Shown here piece by piece: positions 55,331 through 64,000 of a stretch of DNA of 64,000 nt (position 1 is the stretch's first letter; each line of letters opens with the position of its first letter). Where the stretch lies: the NCBI GenBank assembly GCA_921293015.1, contig OV121088.1:15971645-16035644 (forward strand). Direction: 5' to 3'. The notes under the pieces are model-generated. The model saw nothing but the letters and a program-made list of their open reading frames with translations. It was not told the DNA's origin and searched no databases. The stretch is from Phorcus lineatus (Eukaryota > Mollusca > Gastropoda > Trochida > Trochidae). The position numbers were made by a program, and so were the translations under genes.

Positions 55331-56057
55331 TTATAAATGAATAGCCATGAACTTTCAATGCACTATATCTTGCCAACTATAGAGTGTCATTAGTCATTAG
55401 TGACATTAGGGAGATCGGACTCCAATGGGCTCCCCCCTATATCTGGGGACCAATCTGTCTTCGGAAGGTCATGGAAGGCATTCTGGAGAGATAAGCTTTA
55501 CATGATGACGATAATGTTAGTATTGGCCGTCTTTAGGACCTTTTGGATCCTGATATATTGCTAATGAATGTTCATGTCCAATCATGAAAACTGCCATTGC
55601 GAGAGAGATAAGGTACTCACGATAAATGTGAGTGTGACAGTAGTACTATTTCTTAATGTAATGCCATCACTTCCAAAAGCTATGGAACGTTCATGACCAT
55701 TTGCATTGTAGAGAACAATTGAAATATATTCTTGATATAAATTATTCACGAGAAATCTCTTTTAGTGCTCCTCCGAACATACTTAATTTATCTTGCATTC
55801 CACGATATGTGCGTAAGAACTCAAATAAACTCACATATAATAGAAACTCGTATTGAAATACCGAAATCAGGATAACATGGATGTTATCGATAAAGTTTGC
55901 AACTACATGGTTAAACTCTTAACGTTTTGGATTATATCTTTTTTGAGCAATGTTCACATAAAAATTTCGTAACGTTACTGTTGTTCAAAGTAACTTGATA
56001 TTGACCTTTCATAATTGCCCAAAATCGATGTTCTGCATCCTCTTCATGGTAAACATC

Positions 56058-56621
56058 TTAAAGTCATAGTCTCATTTTTGCAAGGCAAATTGTAATAAAT
56101 TCCGGACAAATAGTTCACCACTCACAGAAATCTTTCCCCTGACGTTCAGAACTCTGCAGGCATTCTGGCCCTCAATAATGAAGTTCAAACTACCCTACCC
56201 TACCCGAATATTATGTTTTTTTGCGAGCGTTAGTCCTTACCACGTCATTTCGCTAAGGCCGTGACGAAGAACACATACAATTTCCCAGCTGAATATCCGA
56301 TGAAAATAGCTAATAGCTTACGCTTTTTCAAATACAGAAATAACAAAAAGGTGGTAAACACAGTGAAGAATGCGTCTGTCATAAGTATCGGCGCTGCGAT
56401 GACTAGATTTCCGGTGTTTCCTACTCGCGATGGGATTGCACTTGATTCGGTACCTCATCGGTCTGAAACGGCATACGCCAATAAGCTGCTTCATCCAAAA
56501 CTGTAAAACGGGCATAAAAATGAAAATCTTTGCAAATGCAACAGGAAATATTTGTGTTAGTGACCAGATTTTGTTCGTGAAGAATAATTAGTTCAGTTTA
56601 TTTGCCTTACTATGACTTTAA
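56058..56621 (+). mobile_element. TTAA-bounded MITE family 2, copy 2
   Basis: Same order and ends as 53610-54183; 564 bp. It holds the matching open frame (ATG at 56300 in register with the other copy, stop at 56506). The codon differences between copies are mostly amino-acid changing, which argues against selection on a protein. Confidence 0.85.
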
Positions 56622-57743
56622 TAACCGACAGAAACCACGAACTATTATCGTTAATAACCGCTGAAAATTGAAAAAAGTGAGCAACGGCGACCCTTCTTGG
56701 GGGATTGCAATTGTTCCTGAACTCCCATTATTAACCTGTTGCAACAATACAGAGAGGGTTTGATTATATATGACAAGACCGCAACATAAAAGTCAGATGT
56801 CCCTAAGCTGTTTGAAGGCCACCAGACAGGCTCACTGTAGGTCATCGCCAAGGCTGCCTTTAACACTCGTCATGGATGCAACCAATTACCGATCGCCGAA
56901 TCGTATAGGAATTTTGACGGAGCTAGCTCTGTATGAAGAGAATGTAGTTTATTAGAATCTTTATACTTCGGAGTAAGTTTTATTTAAACTTTAGTTTATT
57001 TCATTTATAGGATTAAAACACGAGTATATTGATCAGTAATATGCTGAATTTTTTTGTACTTTATGAAATTATCTAGAATCAAAAATGAAAACAAAACAAA
57101 AACAATAAACGTGTGTTTAACTTCCCGTTAAACAAAATCAGTAAACGTGTGTTTAACTTCCCGTTCAGAAGTGGCCGAGAACTGATATGTTGTTGGATAT
57201 TATAGGAAAATTGTAAACGAGTAATCGAGTAATGGGGTTGAAATTGCCTTCAATAATAGTCCTCTCTGTCAATACGTACAATTATTAAAAGCAAATAGAC
57301 AGCCGAGAGGTATTGAGGAAACAGACGGGGAAAAGTGCATTGTGAGAGGAAGACAACACGTTTTAGAACGACTCAAATATGGTTTAGCTTCAAACCACAG
57401 CTGATATTCAAACACTGTTAATATGTTGTTTAACTTAGGGTGACATTTACAACGTTGCGGAACCCTAGACGAACTATATTTTAAGGAATTAGTATTGACA
57501 ACTTTATCCTCACAAACCATGGCCAGGCAGTTCCTCGGAGACCTCAGTTGACGTTGATTCCTGACTTTCAGCTGCTGAAACCCTATGCTAAACCGCTCTA
57601 GGTCATCAATTCAGTCCACATAAATTTCATGATTATCTTCCTAACGACTTGTTATTCACTATTACTAATTGTGTAGCGATGATAAAATAGGAAATAAAAT
57701 ACAAAGTAGAACAAGGGAAGGAATTCAAGCTCCTGTACTTGAC
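56622..57743. other. Intergenic, no recognised feature
   Basis: No exon or repeat family recognised, apart from a short local duplication of CGTGTGTTTAACTTCCCGTT at about 57108 and 57144. Confidence 0.45.
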
Positions 57744-58163
57744 TTAAAGAGCCACTCCGTGATTTTCCTAACATATTATTTACCTTTGATACGTGTCCAA
57801 AAGACATATAAATGAGAAATACTGGTTTTCCAGGAAAATCTGAAAACAGCGTTTTAAAGGCACAGAGGTGTAGATATCACACACAATATACATGGATACT
57901 TGTTATATAATCTAACAAACACTATCAACTTATAACTGCCCTCCTGGCTGTTTTAGATAAATCTCCTAAATTACGTTTGACTATTTGACGCGCGCCACTG
58001 TCCGGTTTTCGATCATAATTGCGACGTTCGACCTTCACATTGTCAGTGTAAAAAACCAACAAGCTTTAAAATGTGTCTTTTTGGTAACAGTCGATACTCC
58101 GTGATCAAATGACACCATTGATTAAGTTTGGCATACATGACTCCAATAATTTTAATTCTTTAA
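57744..58163 (-). mobile_element. TTAA-bounded MITE family 1, copy 3
   Basis: TTAA then AGAGCCACTCCGTG at the left end; the right end is decayed but finishes at a TTAA. The interior matches 51635-52112 (GACGCGCGCCACTGTCCGGT, GGTAACAGTCGATACT) with deletions. 420 bp. Confidence 0.82.
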
Positions 58164-58349
58164 TTTACACATAGGGAAAATCAATATGAGGTAGTGACCT
58201 AGTACACATTATCTACATGTACATTTATGAGTTGATAGGAAGGTATTTTTGTGAGTCTGTATCACTACTGGTACTTGCACTGGTTTCGCCCAGATGGCTT
58301 CACTTTCATTTACTTTCATTCTCAACTTGTGTTTGTATGGCTATCCTTG

Positions 58350-58660
58350 GTGGGAGGATAGCGCAGTGGTTAGCGCAATCTTGATTTCCGGAGTTCGAAT
58401 CCCACATGGGGCTCGGCAACTTTGTCTGCAGCTGAAAACAGTTCTACACGCAGTAAAGTGTTGGGTGCATTGCAACACTGATTTTCAGCGCAGTACCACC
58501 CATGGTTAGCTAGTTCCAGCCGATTCTCGTAGGTTTCACCGCAATGCATATCAACGATGGTGTTGCGAATTTTATTCCTGTAATAATACTAGCAACCAAG
58601 ATATAAGTGAATAATCTTGAAAACGGCGTTAAGGCCCAAATGGCCTCAACTCACCTCCCA
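58350..58660 (+). mobile_element. tRNA-derived SINE, second long copy
   Basis: Head GGATAGCGCAGTGGTTAGCG and B box AGTTCGAATCC, then the same body as 24874-25190 (AACTTTGTCTGCAG, CAGTACCACCCATGG, TAATACTAGCA, GATATAAGTGAA) and a GGCGTTAAGGCCC tail. No clear target duplication remains. Confidence 0.88.
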
Positions 58661-59934
58661 CGAAGAGCTCAGAACTACTCGAGAATCAGTGTCAAAACTT
58701 CGCATAAATGATTAAAGAAGTTGTTATCAATACATTCCTTGTATTTCTGATGATTCGGGAATATTTGATTGTGTCATTAGAAAACTGAATTTAAACATCG
58801 CAGCCACGCCACCCGTACTTCATGTGCCAACTGGACAAATTAAGTTGTGATTTTTTGTATTATTAGTCATAGAATTTAGAAAAGTTTAAAACAATGCCAG
58901 CAACCTTTTATATAGAAATAACTTTGCTTTCGGCGACCGTTGTCTTAAGCAATCGTCGCAAGTTAACTTATGGTTCAATAAGCACATGCATGAAATTATC
59001 CATACCAACGTACACGCATACATTCTTTAATACTTGTCTTCTACTGTCATTTTAACTTCGTAATATGTATTTTGATAAGCATAACCAGCCATCGCTTCCA
59101 TCGCATTCCATAGTATGAAACATCCCTATCGAATGTTTTCATAATTAACCTATCATTTGATGGGGTTTTCATAGTTCAAACTATTCCTTGATATGGCTAT
59201 ATGATATGGTTCTATATATACAAATTTGGATCATCGTGAGAATTGACATCAGTGTGAGCAATTACTGTCCTGTAAATTTCTTTTTCAAATTTTTTTCCAG
59301 TCGAATTGTTCAGTTGAATGAGAACTTTACATGGTTATGAGTGTCATTTGGCTTTCATGAGGTGTGAAAATTTGTTGTTACCAATGATTGTAGCATTTAA
59401 AAAGGCTTTTAACCTCCCTTAGTGTATTTTCAAGACTCATTGTATGTCCTTTGAAGGACAGAAACTGGTTATCTTTAGGTTCAAATTTAGAGAGGCCTAC
59501 ATCAGTTTGTGTATACTGATTCATAGGTGTGTTTTATTTACGAAATTTATGCAATATCATATTCTCTCTTAGTAAATGTTATAAAATCCCGTTCTAAGCT
59601 CTGTTTGAATAGGAGCATTTCATAGGTTTAACTCCTTCTTCTTCATCAATCCAGCTTCTAAAATGCCCATTAAGGAAACTCTATGCATCTATAAGGATGT
59701 TTTTAGATTAGATGTTATTTGTCATATATAATGTCTTTTGAACATAAAAAGTTGATATGTTTTAATTCTCTAATTGACTATGTATATTAAAGCTTTGTTG
59801 CCAAGTCATCCTTGACACAAGGGATTGACGAAAATCACTTACCAAACTGATACGAAATATAAATGATAGTATACCCTCCCCGAGGCTATTTATAGGTTAT
59901 GGGACAGACACGCGCCATTTTTTCTTGCCAGACG
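58661..59934. other. Intergenic, no recognised feature
   Basis: AT-rich; no gene or repeat seen. Confidence 0.45.
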
Positions 59935-59985
59935 TAGCTCTTATGCTGCTGTCTGCAGCCTGAGTGTAATAAAGTTGAGTTCAGG
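59935..59985 (+). mobile_element. 5'-truncated LINE tail
   Basis: TAGCTCTTATGCTGCTGTCT then GCAGCCTGAGTGTAATAAAG, matching the 3' end of the LINE relic at 45180-45233. Only about 50 bp of the element is present, as in heavily 5'-truncated insertions or tail-mimicking SINEs. Confidence 0.75.
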
Positions 59986-62900
59986 GTCTCTAGACGGAAG
60001 TGACTCAAATTGATCAAATTTACACCAGAGGATTCAACACATTTCAGCATCATTATCCAAAATTATATAACGGATCAAAATCTAAATTGACTGACTGTAG
60101 GTACCAATAGCTATTCAATGAACAGTTTGTCATTGTCTATTTCGAACTTAATGAATAGAACCCACTCGCATACTGATTTACAATTTCCAACTATGCTGAC
60201 GTCACATCTATGATAGCTGACAGCTGTCTGGCGATAAAAATCACTAAAAGTTTAGGTCAAATCGATGTTTTGTCAAAATTGAGTACATGAACAGAATCTT
60301 CACTGATTGACATGAAACATATTTCAGCTCCGGCGTTAAATAATTGATGATGAAATTTTTCATTATTTAAGATGTAAACGACGACTGCAACGAGGCCGTG
60401 ATTTAGAGGCACACAGACAAGATGGCGTTTGTCCATCCAATGGAGTGTTATCATCTATTCTTTATTTACTAATAAAATTTAATTACGTTTTGCATCCCGG
60501 GAGCCTCGGCTACCAAGGACTGAATGTTCCGATGCTATTCACTTAATCATCCTTTGGGCTTTTATCAATAAAATCTGTTCTGAAATTACAGGTGATGCCC
60601 AAGTAATTTTGATTGCTTCCAAATAGTAATATATATATATATATATATATGATATATAGATATAATAATATAGATATATATAGATATATATAGATAGATA
60701 GATATGACAAGCAAGCAGCGATATAGAAACAGGAAAATGTATTCAATATTTTAGCTTTATTAAAAAAAATAAAAATCAGAATGGTTATATTATCTGCTAG
60801 AGATTAATAAATATATCCTAAAAGTTATTTATAGGAATTCAAGAGATCACTTACATTTTGAGATCATTCAAAATCAATACCGATACATGACAACATGAAC
60901 GTGTTACGTGTTTAAAGCGAATAGTAGAAGGAAAAATAAAAACTAATAAAACACAAGAACAAACAATACACAATAGACATAAAACACATAACATGAGATA
61001 TTTGTATATAATTTCTACGTATACAGAGCCAAAGACAAGGGGACAGATATAGGAAGAAGAGAATTGACATACACTTCAAGGGAACAATGAAACACAAAAA
61101 GGTCCTTTTAATGACCTTACCACTTCTGAATGTTATTCCTGTGATCCTTGGTCAATCTGAATTGTAAAACATGCAATTGCAAAATACAGATACGTTTACT
61201 TGCTTAAAGCTTATGACTTTTTCACATATCCGATGAAAAATATATTAACATATCATGATGTTTTCAAGGCATAACTGTAATTAAGGATGGTTCATTTAAT
61301 AAACGTAAGCATATTATTTTGTTTTCCCGTTGCGGAGTTTGCCGATATATTCTAACGAATCAGACTGTTTTCGAATGTTTTTGTTCATGACCAACCACAT
61401 TGAAAGAAAAATTGCCAGTTTATCCTGTTTTGCGATAGATTAATCCTCCAAACCCCTAAAAGTCGGATCAAAAGGGACTCTATTAATGATTTTAGACTTG
61501 GCGGTGTTAGTCAGCATTTGAATACGAATTCATACCAATCAGAGTAGCATGACACATGAATCCGTTATCACTAGGAGTATGCACGATGTTTCAGAATACA
61601 TGTTTACTCATGTGGATTGAAGTTGCATGTTTGAGCGTGAAACATATTTAAATTAATGTATAACAGATACAACATGAAAACAACCGTAAATATCGAGATC
61701 GTCAATCCAGTAATATTGATTAAAAATGGCATGTCATGGTCAAAGACTTCAAATAATTAGAAGTTGGAATGGTAATAAAAACTGTTTTTTAAAACCTACA
61801 AGCACATATAAACAAGCGCAAAAATATATTAAACTATAAACATATGACATATAATATACGGCTGTTATCATTGACAATAAAGTTACATTATGTATAAAAA
61901 TAATACTATACTGTGTACTTGAATCACATGTACAACTATACATATAATATCAACCAAAACATTTATAAATCTATGTAATATTTAAAACTTGATTCCAAAA
62001 TCAAAAAAATTATAAGAAAGTTTTAGAAGAAATATGTTTTGTAAAAAAATATATTGACATGAATAAACTTAACAAAAAAATGGAATTCACTCATCCCTTC
62101 TTTCAGCAATAATTAGTCTTTAAGCAAATGTTTTTGCTTCACAGTCTATATTAAGATATATTTTCCCTGCTAAAGGCACTCATTTTATATTACCACTAAC
62201 TACATATACACATACACTGTTTCACTTTTCCAAACCTATATCAAAATTTCTAAGTTGCTTGTTTCTTTTTGTACCATCACAGTTTCTCTTCCCTTCTGGC
62301 ACTCGAATAACGCAAGCGGAAGATAGAACACCAGTCAAAAGAAGGCGCAAGAGACGTTCATATCAATCCAGGTTCACTCATATTGGTGGTCACGGGCATG
62401 TATCAGATCTTACATTTGGATGATAGTTCGTGCTCCCTTGTTCAACTGGATATTTTAGGAGTCTCTTGAAGTGATCCATCTCCCCGACCAGCCTCTTACT
62501 CAGCTCTCCTCAGTCATTGGTCCAATTGTTGAGCAGCAATGAGACAAGCACTGTCCTTTGTCTTAGTACCTTAATGAACGTGTGAGAAGCGTGCATTGGC
62601 GTTTATGTGACAAAGTTCAATGAATCATCATATTTGCTTCGGACCACATGCACCTTCTTCACACAACAAGGCGAAACAGCAGTAGGCCGGTTGCTATTAA
62701 ACAATATCCAGCGAAGAGCGATTCACCAGCTCTACCAGTTATCGGAGAATGTTGACCTGAAAGATGAAACAGAACAAATTATCGTTCGTGGTTCTTTGTT
62801 TGAACTACACTCCCTTGTGATCTTAATTAACTTAATGCATACGTAAACTGTTATAACTATTCAACGTGTTAACAAGACGATAAAGTAGCTTTAATGAAAG

Positions 62901-63050
62901 AACATCGAGGTATTTCTCTTTTGTTTTGAATAGCTAAATTGTAGTCAAAAATATATGTCAGTGATTTAAGGGTAATCATCTCATTGTTTATTTAGTGAGG
63001 GTCTATAGGCGTCAATGAAGGACTATTCAAGTCGTAAAAGTGCATTTGAG
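59986..63050. other. Intergenic, no recognised feature
   Basis: AT-rich, with an AT/GATA microsatellite at about 60628-60705. Short open frames here show no known domain. I found no RNA gene. Confidence 0.45.
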
Positions 63051-63059
63051 ACAATGCCC

Positions 63060-64000
63060 ATGTTAGATTTATGGAATAATTTATAGAAAGGAAATATTTT
63101 GACATTTGCACAAGTAGAAAGATGTTTATTTACAAATAAACAGCGGTATCTGCTGTCGTTATTGCGTTGTCTGTGTATTTCTTAGGCATTCAGTTTTTCT
63201 AATATAGGATTTTTTACACTTAGGGCACATTATTGCATATTGTCAAATGTGAAAGACGAGCCTTCTAATAAATGGGGACATGTGCCACATCTTTTATTTG
63301 AACATTTGGAAACTGAAGGTCTTTCTGTTGGGTTTTGGATACCATCATATTTAGCCCTTGTTAAGATGTGTTTAAGATTTTTTGGCTGTCTTTTGCTTTT
63401 AATGATTTTATTTCTTTTCAACATGTGGTTAACCTCTTGTCTTGACTAAGCATAGGTTCCCATGTATAACTGGAAATAATTCCGCATTGTTTTTATTATG
63501 TGTTGTCACGAAAGCGATTGTGTTTCGGTCCTCATTTATCTTATCTTTAGGAGTACGTAACTCTTCAAGAGTGAGTGTCTGTGCTTTATTTATTCCATCT
63601 TTGATAAGAGGTTCTGGATAGCCTCGCTGCAATAGTGACAGTTTTAGTTCCTCTAATCTTAGAGACCTGAGGCTTTCATTGCTAATTATGGCACAGACAC
63701 GTCTAGCTAGACAATAGGGCAAGTTTGTTTTGACATGTCGTTCATGTGCTCTTTTGAAATGGAGATATTGTTTTGTGTCTGTTGTCTTGTGGAAAATATC
63801 AGTTATGATGTGAGTATAATTCTTCTTGATACGTATGTCTAAGAAAGGTAATTCTGTCTCGCTTGTTTCCATTGTGAATTTGATGTTGGGATGCATGTTT
63901 TGTAGAATGTCATATATTTGATATATGTCCCCTTTAGATTTTTCCCAAAATGTGAAACAATCATCTAGGTATCTTTTCCATTTTAAGATGAATTCATTTG
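63060..64000 (-). pseudogene. Penelope-like element (RT and GIY-YIG endonuclease), runs off right end
   Basis: Minus-strand translation shows the RT catalytic region WKRYLDDCFTFW near 63970, then LPFLDIRI, DIFHKTTDTKQYLHF, LPYCLARRVC and RGYPEPLI, in the order of Penelope-like RTs. After a frame change come NLKHILTRAKY and CSNKRCGTCPHLLEG, then YAIMCPKCKKSYI and FPFYK, resembling the GIY-YIG endonuclease linker and domain. At least one frameshift (63425-63429) and several stops in the endonuclease part show it is inactive. Most of the RT is beyond the window. Confidence 0.88.

Noticed and set aside
62607..62846. 79-codon open frame
   Set aside because: No recognised domain and no gene context.

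Overview
The window is animal nuclear DNA: intron-rich, AT-rich genes with consensus GT-AG splice sites, buried in transposons and minisatellites. The repeat types (a tRNA-derived SINE, short tails ending in a GCGGCGTTAAAC motif followed by ACTC repeats, a DIRS retroelement, Penelope-like elements) suggest a lophotrochozoan, most likely a marine gastropod mollusc. The phylum-level guess is inference; no species is claimed.

Five host genes can be rebuilt exon by exon by comparing translated exons with known families and checking intron phases. (1) KCTD9 (+, 1499-12292): the last eight coding exons, with the 5' end outside the window. (2) CUTC (-, 15510-19379): complete, eight exons, 245 aa. 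(3) COX15 (+, 19632-30715): complete, ten exons, 436 aa. CUTC and COX15 lie head to head, with 252 bp between their start codons and an ETS-type site in that gap; the human orthologues are also divergent neighbours. (4) A Golgi carbohydrate sulfotransferase (-, 36178-38154): two exons, 434 aa, with the signal anchor on its own small exon. (5) A METTL27-like methyltransferase (+, 42886-54375): five exons, 223 aa.

Mobile DNA fills much of the rest. An apparently intact 6.4-kb DIRS retrotransposon (3156-9599) sits in a KCTD9 intron. It has gag-like, RT/RNase H/methyltransferase and tyrosine recombinase reading frames, 202-bp inverted repeats and an internal complementary region. Other elements are TTAA-bounded MITE families, foldback elements, a hAT-like MITE with an 8-bp target duplication, SINEs (one with an 11-bp target duplication), a decayed LINE and its tail elsewhere, a mariner relic, and two Penelope-like relics, one running off the right end.

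The METTL27-like gene is the most unusual locus. Its 5.7-kb second intron holds 98-bp, 84/87-bp and 39-bp tandem arrays. The 39-bp array runs into exon 3 and duplicates that exon's splice acceptor and first codons. The acceptor of exon 5 lies 7 bp from a MITE end, and that of exon 4 lies 44 bp from another. From 54.4 kb to the right end I see no host gene, only repeats and relics.
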